From Amblyornis subalaris (taxonomy: Eukaryota > Chordata > Aves > Passeriformes > Ptilonorhynchidae): a stretch of DNA of 64,000 bases. The position numbers and the translations under genes were made by a program. The first letter of the stretch is position 1, and the number at the start of each line of letters is the position of its first letter. Under the pieces are notes generated by a model, which searched no databases, was not told the DNA's origin, and saw only the letters and a program-made list of their open reading frames with translations. The stretch spans positions 2,936,978 to 3,000,977 of the forward strand of contig JACAXG010000055.1 of the NCBI GenBank assembly GCA_018881555.1, in the 5' to 3' direction. Shown piece after piece: positions 47,901 through 62,900 of this stretch.

Positions 47901-50900
47901 CTTTCCATTTGACACCATATACCTCAGGGCAATTTAATCTTTTTTGGACACACACATTTCAAAAATCAGATTGTGTGACAGAATGAAGAATTTACAGCAT
48001 CCTCTGCTGACTTCAGTTACTTGAAGATCAGTTCTGATTGCAGGACACATTTAAGAGGCTTAAAATGGAAAGACAGTGCCACTACCCATTTTAAAAAGCC
48101 AAACAAGTAATCTCTGTTGCACCTCTGCTGGAAGTAGGAAAGAGAAAATATACCTGCTAGGTCATTCTTTGAGACCTTCATTCTGTCTCCTGTACTGGCT
48201 TTTGGATTCATTTATTCCTTTTCTGCACTCCGTTTTTTTCCCTGCTATTATGGATTGCTTTGCCCTTATCATCTTCTTTTCCAAATTCCACCTTTTTTTA
48301 TGCACAATATCCTTAGAAAATGAGGGATTCACAAACAAACAAAAAAATTCCTAAGCTACCTTCTCTGGATTCTCTGAGGTATCCTATTTTCTATGGCTTT
48401 GTCTTCCAGATGCCAGGGCCAAGTGCTGTTTTGTGTGCACTGCACAGCACTGGACATGGTAGCAGAATGAAACAGTAGATCATCATAAAGATCGTATTGG
48501 CAGTTTTCCCACCAAATTTTACTTCATATATATTTTTGTCCTTATATAGCACCACTGAAAGAGTAGCCAAAACTCTGTTGCTATCAGTGAAGTAAGCGTG
48601 TGGAACCTTATCTGTTGCACTGACTTCAATATTCTGGACACGTGTACACTAAAAAAGACAACCAAATGTCCACTAAAGGTCATCTGGTTAAGATCTTAAT
48701 TTCTTAATTTATCCAGTTTCAAACAGGAAACAACATCTGAGGTCAGGCACCTCAGACTCTCCCCAGGAGAAAGGTAGATGTAAGTGTTTTACAGAAGAGA
48801 AATGAAGAGACTTGCATAACACTAGGAAATGAATCAGCAACAGGTTTGGAAAAGAAACAAAGAGAAATTCTGACTCTCATCTTCCTGTTTTAATGACACA
48901 ATTTATTTCAGAGAGATGAGAATTAATAAAAAAATTATTTTCTAAAAATTATCCATTCTGGACATTCAATTTTACTTTCAGACATACAAATAGCTACTTT
49001 ATTAATTGAATAAAAAATCTCATAAAAATATTTTGAGAAAGTGTGTATATATCTATCTATATAGAGATATATATAGATATATATATATATAGGTTTTTTA
49101 ACTTTCAAAACATCTTTCTATGACTGGTACAAAACAAATACAATTACATTTCTGTATTAACCTGGAAAGTAAATTGTGTGATGCAAACCAATCTGAAGAA
49201 AATGCAGTATTTTCTTTTCAGAATGCATGAAATATTTCAAGGAAGTCAGACATGATCTGCAAAAAAATAACTGGAAGAGTCCCTTACCTGCCGAGAGATG
49301 GAGCTGCTTGTAGGATCTGGCACCGCAGAAATAAGGTTGGCAGTGCTCTTTCTATGAACACTATTCATACCAGGCATTTTAGTGATTTTACAGGCTTTGC
49401 TACTAGAACTAGAGTTTTTACGTTTTTTTCCTTCTGATTTGTCAAAAGAAAGGGGTAGAGAAGACACTGCATTATGTGCTCCCAGGGAGTGGTCCCCTGA
49501 GTGGTGCACGAGAGAAGATACAGACAGATTAGAAGAGTCAATACTGCTCACTACCATGCTCATGTGTTTCACTGAGTCTGTTGAACTACTTGACAATGAA
49601 GTCCGTCCTGAGGGCTCCGATTTGGCACTGAGTGGGCTTGTTCCATTATTGGTATTGTGCACAGACACACTGTTATAGGAAGATGTCGCCTGATAGGAGT
49701 TCAACGTTGAACTGGGGTTCAGGACACAGTTCTTTTTGTGGGACCCTGAAAATGAAGACGAGGAAGATGTCTGCAAAGATAATGAGGACGATGACTGCGG
49801 CTTTTTCTTTTTGTTACTTGAAGACTCATCACTCCGAGATGACAGGTCTTTCACTTTTGAGGATTTGCTGGTTTTTGTTTTGGATGGCTTGTGGGATGGG
49901 GAAGGGATGACTGCTGGCACTGGTGACACAGCTGATGGCGCCTTAAAAGTTGAGTCCATGATACTTAGGCTTGCAGCCACATGAGGAAAAGCTGTGGTGT
50001 GTGACATAATGGAATTCGTCTCTGCTGTTGTCACAAAGGCTGCATTTGATAACATGGCTGATGTCATTATGTAAGAAGAAGTGATTCTTGAACTGATAGG
50101 TGTTGAAGGAATATACACCGCACTGGGGTTGCTGAAGGGCTGTAAGACTGATGCTGGAAAAGGAGTGGAGACATGTGCTGCTGGAGAAGGCATGGGACTA
50201 TCTGCCGCAGGAGGAATTTTCCTAAAGAGAAAAGAAAAGGAAAGGAAAAAAAAAAAGAAGAGATTTATATACATACATAAAAAATTCCATGCAAAAAATG
50301 CAGATAGGAAATAATTTCTGTGAAGGACTAACTTATTAAAAAAGGCAAACCTACTTCATTTTAATTTTGATTTGTATTCTATTCTACCAATCACATATAG
50401 CAGCTAAGTGCACAGTATTACAGTTTAAACACATTATTACAAATTTAATTTACTTTTTTCTTCTCTTATTTTACCAAACAATTAAAAAATCCAAATAAAA
50501 TGCCTGATGGTGGCACCTATAAACATCCTAGTCACTATGTTTCATTCACTGCTTATGTTTTGCTTCAAACTTGAAGTTGTGGAACAGTTTCAATATCAAT
50601 CTAATCTCATAGGTTAGATTTGATTAAAGCAGTAAATGAGCCAATCTGGGGGGTTGTGAAGCACTTAATCATTAAGCTTAAAGAGGAAACTCATCCCTTT
50701 CCAAATCAGTGCTATTCCCAACAGCTCATTTGAGAGCTGGTTAGATGGGATTAAATAGGTAAGTTATTGATTAATTTTCACAGATATTGAAAAATTGACA
50801 AAATATTAAACAATGCTTGATGAGCTTTATAAACAGCTGAATACTCTTCTGAGAATAAAATCTAATAATATTACCTGTGAAATTAGTAGAATGTATTCAA

Positions 50901-53900
50901 ATTCCACGCCATTCAGCCATCATCTATTATTTTATCTCGTGTGGTGTTATCAAAGAACCAGACCTTCATAATGTCTCTTGGAAAATTATTATGTGAGCTT
51001 TTCCCATTATTTTGGCTGAAATTTAATTCACAGCTTACTCCTATTTCTCTTTGCTAAGAAGCTGTACATCCCCATAACTCTGCCCTTGTTATCCTCACTA
51101 CTGACACCTTCTCGGTTTTTAAGGGCTTACTCTTCCCCTCATGGAAGTACAATAAAAGAGCAGCCCTGGGTGTGTTGTTTTATCTTAAATCAAATCCTAA
51201 TTACAAGTGTTCTCTCCTGGTATTCCTCCTATGGAGACTGTTGGACAGAACACTGTTTATGGCACAGTTACATAAGGGATTACATACAGTCCATGCTGCC
51301 AGAAATGAGGAAGTTCCTATTGCCTGCCNCGTGCAATGCAAACAAAGCTGCTCATCAGAGCTGTTCCTCAGGTTATTTTTAAAGAAGGGCCAACAGTTCC
51401 TACCCACCTTTGCAAAGTACTTTGAGAACTAGGAATAAAAGTACTTTTTTAATGTTACAGTTCTCAAAACACGGCCCTGCATCCCTGTGTCTCTGGCCAC
51501 AGCTGCAGAGCAATAGAATTGCAGCCTCACACACAGCCCTGCTTGGGGAGCACAGGAGAAGGTCAGTCCACAGGAGGGTTGAGGACAGCAGAGGAATACA
51601 ACAGGAGTTAGGCACTGTCAGCTTCCTGTGTTATACAGACAAGTGAGTACGGCTAGAATTCATTAAAATATTAGAGATTACATAAACAGGTAGAATTTGG
51701 GAAAATGTTTACAATTGGATTTAGGGAGAGCAGGATGAGGCCTGTTTACTTCTTGTATCAAATAACTACTATAGAGGTTATTTTTGTTTTCCATCATAGT
51801 AGTGGTACTAGTGACATGTTTTCTCAGATGCCCAAGTATCTTTTCTCCTGACGAACAAAGCCAACAAATAGCAAGTTTTAATCTTCCTATTTAAGGAAAC
51901 GAAAATATTTTTATTTGTGGGAAGTGACAGACACTAGTTCATAAATTTACAAAGCAGGTCGAGCATGATCAGTCTCTAAACAGATATGAAACTGGCCCTT
52001 TTATGGCAAAACCAATCATTTCCAAACTAGTCTTCTAGCACAGTGGCACTGTTATCATCAAGTTACCAGGTTAGTGAGACAAGCCAAGCTTTAGTGCTTA
52101 AGAAATATATTTAAATAAAAATCAAACCTTGTTTATCTAATGGCTGGCATCCAATGAATATAACACAGTCCTGATAATAAACAGTGACATGAAACACTGC
52201 ACTTTAGTGTCATTATATTGGAAGAAGAATGCATATTCTGTACCAGAACACCCCCAAAAAATCAATCCTCTCTGTAGGTGCCATGAATTTTTAATTTTTT
52301 TTTTTTAAGAATTAACGTCTATTTTAGAAGTGCAGTCTATTTTACTGTGTCTGTGTAGTTAAAGCCTATAGTGCTTGGAACCTGCATATGTGATACAGAG
52401 GGGCTTCAACAATGAGTAATAATCAGAATTTTAAGATCCCAAAGGCAGTAAGGGCACTATGGACTAAAAATCTATTCCATCTTATGCACGGATGTGCACC
52501 AAGTTCCCTATCTTTCATCTCATGAGTCTTACAGAACAAAGCCTGAATGGGTGATATGGGGGCATGATAAAGGTATAAAAATCTAGGCAAAAATCTGGAT
52601 TCACAGGGACTAACAAAGTCCTAAATCTGCCAGAAATTTACATCAGAATAGGAGATTGTTCTGTTGGGCTGCATATTCCTTAGCAGAGAAGAGAAGATTT
52701 GTACACATATCACTGCTATACCTCAATACAGAGGTAATTTTACAAGTGCTGCCCATGGAATCTTTAATTTAGAAGTTTTACAGAATTAAAAATGTTGAAT
52801 TATCCACCAAGTGTAAAAATCCCACTTACTTCCACATCTGTGAGTTCAAGTGTTTTTCTACCATGGAGTTCAGTGCGAATCGAAAATGGTCCCATCTTCT
52901 GTCAAAGACATAGTACCCTCTTCCCATTAAGCGACTGCCATATGAACAGAACTGAAAGAAAACGTATTTCAATGTTGCTTATAAAAATGGTTTTCTACAT
53001 TATAAAATATTTATTGATAGATCAAGGAACACCGTTGTAATTTGTATCATGCATATAAAACTTCTTTTAAAAGGTGTTTTTCACTATCTGCAGCATAAAT
53101 ACTTTTTTTCACAAATTACGAAATATGTGCATAATATTTCAGCTTAGTGTAAAGCATATTTCATACTTCACTAACGAGCCAGTGCCAGAGAAAGAATGTA
53201 ACTGCTGAGGTACTTTTAAGGAAAAAATTCTTACTGCCTCAGAAAGACAAGTTACACTGTTCTGTGTGTATTAAATCTCATAACTGCATGACAGCAATAA
53301 AAATATAACTGAAGAGGAAAAAAGGTGCAACGGGAACATCTTTAGTATCTACTTAATAAACAAACCACTGACATTTCAGTAAAAGAGTAAATTATAATCC
53401 ATGGCATCTGTGCTATGGCAGAACACAGGATATACTCTTCACAGTGCATGAAAATCAAGTAGAGGAGTAGTAAATATTTTGAGAATTCTGCAGAGCTCAG
53501 GAGTACTTGCACCACTTCCTCTGGAGAACTTCCTGAAAAGTCCTACTACACTGAAATGCTACAATCAGGAATCTGCTCTTGCTTCAGTTCAGTCTTACTG
53601 ATCTACATGATGCAGAGAACTGCTGCAACACCTGTTTGTAGGAAAGAATTACAAATCATTCTCAGGAAACAAGACAACCCTCCATCATACAAGGGACCAA
53701 GTCACACAAATTCTAGCTCAGAGCAGAAGCACTGACGTGGTAGTAAGGCAGCCACTTAAAGCACTTTTCAGCTTAATGGACAGCAAGTGGTGACTGCAGC
53801 TGTTCATCTTAAATCTGTTTCATGACAAGATTGAACAGGTTAATTAAAACCACCACCTAAGCTGACAAACTAGCCTCACCTCCCAGTGAGCTACCACTAA

Positions 53901-56900
53901 CACCAGGTACCACCAAGAGGCAATTTACAAAGCTACTGACTTCCTCCAATCAATCACTATTACACATATATGAAATCCAGCAATTTAGCATGAACTGTGC
54001 TGGAGTCGATTTACATCATCTTTTCTGCCTTTGCGCTGATACATACTAAGAACAGTTTAACTACCAGTAACTGCTTCAGTTAAGAGATGCTAAGATTTCA
54101 TAGAACAGATGAGTCAGTGGCTTTGCCTTGAAACAGAGCTAGAATCCTAAACCAAAATGGCTATTGACAGCCACGCCTCACTGCTGAGGCATGTACAAGC
54201 ACTGGCCGTGCTTAGATTATTTTTTAAATTGTGTGGGCACCCATGCAGTGAGTCTTTAGATTTTAATTCATAGACAAGCAGTCAGCAAAACCAAAGTAGA
54301 ATACAAGCGTTCCAAGGAAACAGAAAGTTCCTGCATATCATAGTGTTACATGGACTACAATAATTCTCATTTTCTCTGTAAGAACCAAATACAGGAATTT
54401 CATCTGACAGTCATTTATTGTTCAGGTCATACTTTTTCCTGGTGTCTGACAGTAACAAGTTCTCCTTTGCTCTAGGGAATATAAACAATTCTACAGTTAT
54501 CACAATGTTAGTTTTACTCCACGTATCATATGGAAAACACATAAGTGTATTCATTGGCTCAATTTTTATGAGAACCAACTCTTAAGAAGTTCAAGAGTTC
54601 TTCTATTGCTTCTTGGTTTGAACAGTGTAAACAAATTCACACTGCAGAGAGAATACCACAAAGCAGCTCTTACTACTTACAGTGAAATTTCTCACTAACA
54701 CGGAAAAAAGACAAAACCAGCTGCTTAAACACATACTTAAGCCACCACCAGAGCCTTTCCATTTCAAAATGAATGAAGCAACAGCTTCTAAGTCCAAATA
54801 CACTCACATAACCGACATTTAATTACTGCTTTAAATCAGGCTACAAAAATGAACAGAGCACTGTACTAGCCTTCTGCCGCCAACTGCAAGGTACAGTTTA
54901 GTAAGAACTACAATAACAAAGAGATTATCTGCTCATGTCACATTTAAAGCAATGCAACTTTCCTCAGTTTAGCAAAACTACACCCAAGTTGAAGTCTACT
55001 GAGAGGACAATCTAAAAATAGAACTGATTTTCTGCTTCTCAGCTTGTCCCACAACCAATTTGTCACAAGTACTGACCACTCTTCCCTTCCTACCTTATTC
55101 CACCCCTACCATTTTCTGTTAAATGTATTTGTTCTCTTTAGAACAGTTTTCAGAATGAAAGGTCTTCATTCCTTACCTTTTTATTAAATTACTTATTTGT
55201 TCTCCCCTCTCTAATTACGCAAGAACAATGGCAAGGCATCTCAGAGACTGACACATACCCCAAGAGGTCTGGGATGGTGTCCAGAAAAATGACAGTCTAA
55301 TTTCTCAGATTCTTCAGCTCCATCCACTTCTCCTTCATCACTGGACAATCTGCTCGTGATATCTCCTCCCATGGAAGGCAGTGGCAGTTCTGGTACGTAC
55401 CCACTGTGGTTTGAAGAACTGTTGCTGTTTATGCTATTTGCAGATGAAGGTCTAGAAGGAGAATATACATTTAAATCATCAGTGTTCAAAGGCTTTGCAA
55501 ACCTGCCTGCCTGCATCAAGCACCAAAGTTAAATGATACCAGAAATGATCAACGTAAAGAAGGACAGTAAAAGATACTGAATAGCTGACATTTGGTCTTG
55601 TCAGAAATACACTGTGGGGTTATCATCAAGTCAATGTCAGCAGAAGCATCCTTGTATTGCCTTGTATTGGAATTTTAAATTTGTCATGAAGTTGGATTTC
55701 AGATGTTGAGAGAGACAAAGTATGTTTAAAACACAAAAATCAGATGTGTAAAATCTTCTTACACTGAACCATTACTCTGCTATTTGATTAATCCCAAGGG
55801 TCTGGTTATGAAATTGTACTTCATATCAAAATCCTACTGAAATTAGTGTACTAAATATGAGTGTTTAGCTGACACCCTCTACAGCTAGATTAATGAGTGA
55901 GGTATCTGGGACAACCTGTCACAACATGTAGGTATTCTTCACCTTTGTCTAAAATCCAATAAAACAAAGTAGGAATGCCTGCTTTGCCTACTACATTCCA
56001 AGGATGGCACCTTGGCTTTCAAAAGCAGTTTGAAAACAGATTAGATTAGAAGTGGGGGTGGAAAAGGTTCTCAATTACAGTCTGTACAACCAAGTGCGTA
56101 TGGAGAGCTCTGAGGCTGGAGAGGATGTCCACATTGCACAAAATCTGCAGATCTTCTCCCGTCTCATGAATTCCCACTGAGGGCAGAGCAGTTCCTGAGC
56201 CTGTGGACAGGAGCCCTCTCCTGACCCGCGCAGGGATTGCTCACGGCTGGCACCGGGATCAGGAATGCCGGCTGCAGCTGCTGCCGTAAGGGATGGGTTG
56301 TGAGAGTGCTCCGCAGCCCTCGGGAGGGCTCGGCCGGGTCACGCCAAGCCACTCGCGGTGACCCCGGCGAGCTGTGGCTCGGCAGAGCAGGGAGCACTGG
56401 CACAACCTCTGACAGCGGCAGAGCCGCAGGTTTGCTGGCACCCACAGAGAGGCAGTAAGGCTTCCCTCTGCCACGGCTGCTCTAAAATCGGACAGGACAA
56501 CCCAAGAGAGGCACTGCAGCAGAAACAGAAATGTAGGCTGTACAAACACAACGTATGACTGCTGAAATCCTCCTCCTCGAGTACTACTACGTCTGCAATT
56601 TCTGCAGCTGACTCTCACAGAATTGCATTCCAGTTTTTCTACTTCGACAGTAACACCTACTAAAACCAATTTCTGTCTGTCTGTGCTCCTCTCTGTGTAA
56701 GGACTGTGTAAGGTCACTCCTTTCACAAGAATTAGGCAGATTAGCACCAATTCATCTGTGGGTGTCCTTTCACTCAAACCCTGCAAAGGCCCACCTCCGC
56801 CACTGTAGGAATAAAATTTCATTAGGGCTTGGTGGACACAGAAAACACTGGAAACAGCTGTCTCTGTAAGACTTGAGATAGCAAATACAAGAAATATCTC

Positions 56901-59900
56901 TTTGAAATAGGGACTATTGTAGTAGGAAGGCCGCAAAATGAGCACTCAATCCTGACCAATGCTTCTGCAAAGAAATGAATGATGAAACAATATAAATATG
57001 AACAAAGCCAACTAGTTTAGCTTTATGCACTCCAGCCAAAATTAGTACCCAAAAAACCCCGCAAATAAGCAAAACATATGGGAAGTTTTCCAGGGGATAA
57101 TTAAAATTCAGTAGATCAAATACCTCACTCTGTTTTTTGCAAAGGGATGCCTTCAGAAGTTTGCATTGTCCTTCTGAAGACTGTTTTTGTCCTTTCTAAG
57201 AAAAATCTTCAAAAGAAGGGAAGACATGCTATGACAGTTTCATATCAGTAGTTTTAAATCAACACTAAATGACACCTTTTTTTTACAACAATTCCATCGA
57301 TGTAATTGGCAAAGTATTTGTGGAGAAAAATTCTACATCAATGTGCAGAATTTTACCACTAATACCTACACTGATTCATGTAAATACTTTTATTCCCAAT
57401 TGTGACCAAATGACTTGAATATAAACTTTCCTAATTATTACTGACCATTTTAGCCAAAAAATGCAGTTAGTCTGAGATTCTGAGCCAAAGGTGAACACTA
57501 CTCCTTTCCTTATTCCCAATCAGATCACAGGCTACCATAGACAGATTTAGGCTAACATAAGCTAGAAGAAATTATTATTAATATAAGAATATGCTTTATT
57601 GTGTAATAGCCTAAAGAAGTATCAAATGCTTATAAAACGAGCTGTATGAAAGACTATGAAATTTCTTACAGAACCTTCAGAATGCAACATTCCACACTGG
57701 AGGACTGCTTACCTTGGAAGTACAGAATTTGGTGGTCTAGATTTTGCAGGAGATGTTACTTTAGATTCTTGCCCAGAGTTCACTGAGGATCCTGACAGAG
57801 AGTCTTGTGCTGGTGTGGGCTGGCTCTGATAGCTTTCTCTTGCAGATGGTGGATGCTCTTTGTCTTTTGCAACTTCTTTTTCCCTGGATCGAGCTTTGTG
57901 TTCAGCTAGAAGGATGTCAAACTGTTTTTTACGGCCTGGAACTGCTCGTCGATGATTAAGTGAATGAGTCTAAAAATAGGGTGGTTAAAAAGCATTTGTG
58001 TGTGCATGACATTGTTTATGAGTCCTCTATACTTCTGATACACCACTAGTCTAAAAGATAAAATCTACTTCAAACAACTTTCGCCACAGTTATGGAAATA
58101 AAGCTGCTATTCCGCATTATCTTTGATAATTTATAAAGTCATTCTTAAGAAATGCCAACATCAAGGCTAAAATTACTTTTTGCAACAATTTTTGTATAAT
58201 AGAGACTATTGACTTACCTTTTCCAAGATGCAAAATAGAATTCCGGTAATTTTAAGAGATTATGAAAATCATTGTAGCTTTTAGATTACAATGAAAAACT
58301 GATTTCATTGGATTGAAAAACACGAATACATTTAAAGCGAACTTAGCTGATCATCTCTACTGACAGGCAGCACATACACATACAAATGTTCATTATAAAN
58401 GTCTTACATTGCTGCTACTTTTTGACACAAGAGTTATTACTATCACAAGGGCAGCCTCCAAGTAATTTATTATACAAAAATATGTTAATTTTTTTTACTA
58501 AAAACTGACTATATTTCAACATTGTTGCACACATGAACGAAAAAAGGAGCATTTAAAATAACACTTGGGCTTCTACATGAAAAGTTAATGCTTTTTGCAT
58601 AATAAAATGACAAGAAAAAAATCTTTTTAGAAATATCAGTGGAATAATGCAGATGCTCTGATTCAAAGAAACAGAATTACACAAAAGAATTACCTGAAAA
58701 CAGCGCCTGAATACCATACCCATTGTCTGTAAGACAGGAGCAGGTATGACCTCTCAAACTACTGTGGTAGGATTTAAACTATAACAAAGCATCTGATATT
58801 TTATCTTCTAAGAAAAATACCTTGCAGGTGAGCGATCTTGTGCAAGGTTTCTTTGTTTCAGGATCCAGTACTCCACAGTGTTTATTTGGGTCAAATTCTC
58901 TTTCTGATTGATGGGGGAATGAGAAAGGAGAAAAAAATAGATTATTACAGAAGTCTTAACCAGAGCAGGTTATAATTTTTGCCTGATAGAACTTAACTCA
59001 ATCAGGCTCAACCCGAACCACTGATCCCAACCCCAGCATCCCATAACAGTGCTGTGTGGATCACTCATACAGTTGTGCATTTTTTTGTCCTTGCATGTTT
59101 TAAACCATTTAGAGCAGGATTTCAGCCAAAGACTTCATGGAAATAAGTCTGCTTACAGAGCTGTACTCAGTGGAGTGGGCCAAACATAGGACCATGCCAA
59201 ATCCCCATGACTTCAATTCCCTCTATAATTCTGGCTGCCTCCAAGGCCATAAAATACAGCATTTGCAAATCTGGCTCCTGAGCTGGGCTAAGACACATAT
59301 GTTATCACAAGAGCTTTAAAAAGTGACATACTTAGAAACTTTGGAAAACAACCCATAGTGTCTCCAAAGTAAATACAAGATTACTGGTGGCATTTAAAAA
59401 AAAAAAATTGAAATCTGTCCCCTAAATCTGTACAAAAATAACATGTATGTTAGTTTTTATTTCCGTAAGTGGAGGGATGGAGTTTAAAGTTTCCAGAGAT
59501 TATGAGAAAAAGGCATTTACATGAGTTCTAGTCATGATTAACATTAAAACAACATTAATATTTAATAAGCTGTATTTGCATATTTCATTTCCATTAATAT
59601 TTTAGTATTTCTTTACCACAGATAGCATCACCTCCTTTAGGTTATGTTAATATAATTTTAGGGTTTGCACTAAGTGCTGTAACAAAACTATGAATACACA
59701 CTTTTTAGTTTATGCCATCAAAAACCCCTACCATTACCTTCATACACCTTGACAAATTATGGTGTAAGTGGCAGACTGGTTTGCTTTTGTTTGATAGGGA
59801 AATATAGACTATTTGCAAAATCCTATTTTAACTATACAGTAGTGTTACATTCAGACATAATAAACATCCTATACTCAAACACAACATTTAATCAGAGGAT

Positions 59901-62900
59901 CTAAAAATTCTTTATAAACAAACAAATGGGAGCTAAGAGGAAGACAGTGATTCACAGCTGTGTTACAATGTTATGACAGCATCACAGCAAGTAGAACAGC
60001 TGGAAGAAGAAAAGTAAGGACAAGCAGCCTATATTAGACAGCAACTGTCCTCCAGATATGACAATTACTAGCAGTTTAATGTATTCTGCTATATGGACTT
60101 AAAAATGCTTATGCAAACATTAAATGGTTATGTTATCAACTTATTAGCAGAGATACACAAAAAATTGAGCTTGGAAAAAGCAGCTGGCATGGTTTTTTGG
60201 TGAAATCTACAAAGGGACTGAAACACGTTACAAGTAGTTGTAATTTCTTTGGCATTTACAGCAAAACAGAAACACAAAAGTAGCTGTGTATGACTCAATA
60301 TAATAAATATTTTTTTCTACTTAATAGATGAAAACACATGTACATGAACTAAAGGAGTTAGTTACTCCTGGGGTTTGCGTGTAAGATGTTCCTGTTACAG
60401 CTTCCTGAAACATCCACATAAAAACCTTCAATGCAAATTAAAAAAAACAAACTAAAGAGATAATATGGACTAATAAATATGCCTTCAAATGAAAACTCCC
60501 GAGGGCAATTACAAGGCTATGGAATGTATTCTGAATATCACCAAGCAAGGAGTGTTTTGGACCAAGAGGGAAACATACTTCAAAAATCCAAAGTGCTCCA
60601 GATTACTACTTGTCAGTAAGTGTCCCAACCAAGACTTGCAGGACTGATTATAGCAAAGTCAGGAAAACACATAAAGATAAAATCAACATAGGGAACTATA
60701 GTCAGAAAGAGTAGAAGCCTCTGCCATCAACTGAACAACAAAATAACATGCTTTCCCTAAGAAATAGAAAATACTGAACAGAGAACCACTTCTCCTGGCT
60801 GAAGTGTGTGTGGCTGTTCCAGAGAAATCATGACCATCTAATTGCCAGCTACAGACATGCCCGGTTTGGGCAACACACTATACAAAGTTTATCACCTTCT
60901 TATCAATAATAAAATGCAGCTTCTGACTACTGCATTAGGAAATGTGGAGTATGACAACTCCCAGACTCCTGTGCACAGGTACAACTTGAGAAAGCTGTTT
61001 CTCTGGAATGGATTCCACTTCGTCATGTTCACCTCACCAAAAGAAGAGGAAGGCCAAAACTAACTGTCACAAACTCCTGTTTGCAACACAACAGTTATTC
61101 TTGGTGTAAGCTGGGCATCTGCATTCTTTAACTTCATCCCAAAGAGAACAAGAACTATGGAAGATTTAAGAAAAAAATTATTTTTTTTGCAGTTTGCTGC
61201 TAGGAAACACTGATCCACTTATGCTGGGCAGCTACAGACTGCCTTTTGTGGTTCCGCAAGCTGTTTCCTCTCTCGCACCAAGGACAGTGCTCCTGAAAAG
61301 AGGGCAGGTTCATTCATCACCCAAACAACCACCAGCTTTCAGCAAAGAAAAAAACAAACTTCAATCACAGTCAGGGAAATGGTGTGAGAGAGAGTAGAGG
61401 TTGCTAAAAAGGGAAGGAAACAGATGCAAACCGGCCAAACTTATTAAGGAGATTCAAAAATTAACATCTGTACAGCTCCAGGGCAGTGAACTGAGGGAAA
61501 CCTAAATCCCCTAGCTGCTGTTTCATCCTTTTAATGTGAAATGAATGAAATTATGGGATATCTCAAATAATCTCTCACTGACCTTCCAAAACCTTTTTCT
61601 CAGCCTTTGCATAGTCCTGTATAAATAATGGAGAGGAATCCATCATAGTGACACAAAATCTACGGGCAATTCATCTCCAGTGCTCTCAGGACTTCTACGA
61701 TTTGCATCATCCCTAAATTATTGCATTGCTGCATCAATAGTCGAGGCAGTGGAAGTAAGACTGAACAGATCACAAATCTGATTATGACAGAGAAGCTGTA
61801 AAAAAAAGTCTCAGTTCTGTGTATTTGTTAACTGTACAAAAGTAAACACATGCCTGTCGTGATGCTCAATCAGTCCTGTGCAGAAATTTCCACCAGTGAA
61901 ATGTTCCCTAGCCTAGAAGACACTGCGAGAGCTTAGAGACAGAACAGTGCCAGAGTCACCTCCACAGAAAAAGCCAGCAAGCTGCAGGAAGGCCCCACAG
62001 AATTGATTCTCCTTTATGAACACACTTTTACAAGCACTTTTACAAAAACGTACAAGTATCACCTACAGCCCTGCAGTGGTACGTGATGACATGAGGGAAA
62101 CCACTATCAGTTTCAATTGCTCAAGGAGGAATTCAGAATTGATTAGCTAAATCAGCCAAATTAAGCATCTAAACCCATTAGAGGAAAGAATAGGTTAAAA
62201 GGAAGCAATATTATAAATTAACTGCGAAATATGGAGAGTTTTTATTAGAATAATATATTGGATCTTAGAAAGTGAAATGTAAGGGTTAAAGCCTAATCTT
62301 AAATTACTTTCTCGTAACATTTTTTCCTTTTGTGAAAAGCTATAAAAGAACAACAGTTCTGTTTTCTTATATGCCACCTTTAAGCAGTTAAGAAAGCCAT
62401 CAGGGTACTGAATCCTTTCAGGGAATGGCATTGTTCCATGCCCCACACAGCCCTAGCAAACACCTCACATTGGTCTGAAATCCAGCCAAGGTAGCAGTAC
62501 CATAGGCTAACTGCCAAATTTGAGAAAACGAAAAAAATAAACCTGATATTCAGGCAAAAAATAGGGCATACTCATTAACCGGAAATGAAAGCATTTATCT
62601 CATACAACTTATACTTGTTCGTAACTAGTGCACATTTAGAAATCATGCGAACTAACTTTGTGCCAAAGTGACGATCTAATGCGGCTCATGCTGCCATTGG
62701 CAAAATTAGCCTTTCAGTACACACAAGAAGTTCCTGCCCGAGTCACAAAGTACTGCCAGCTGATGAATAGACCCCGCATGGCTTCTGGAGCCGTAAACTT
62801 GAGTCAGTTACTTTTGCTTTAAAAACCCCGTAAAATAAAATCCCTCAAAACACTTTGTTTCCTTTCACTCAGAGCAAAAATCTGTTTTCAGCTTTCAGGG

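Larger units (their letters stand above)
45360..49287 (-). other. ATXN7L1: ATXN7L1 intron (3.9 kb)
   Basis: Contains TA-rich microsatellites (47441-47517 and 49041-49092) and a tRNA-like SINE relic near 47745-47812. The other open frames here have no homology. Confidence 0.6.

Noticed and set aside
49246..50274. Full 342-codon minus frame as one ORF
   Set aside because: Only 49288-50221 is exon. The residues at both ends are intron read-through beyond clear acceptor and donor sites.
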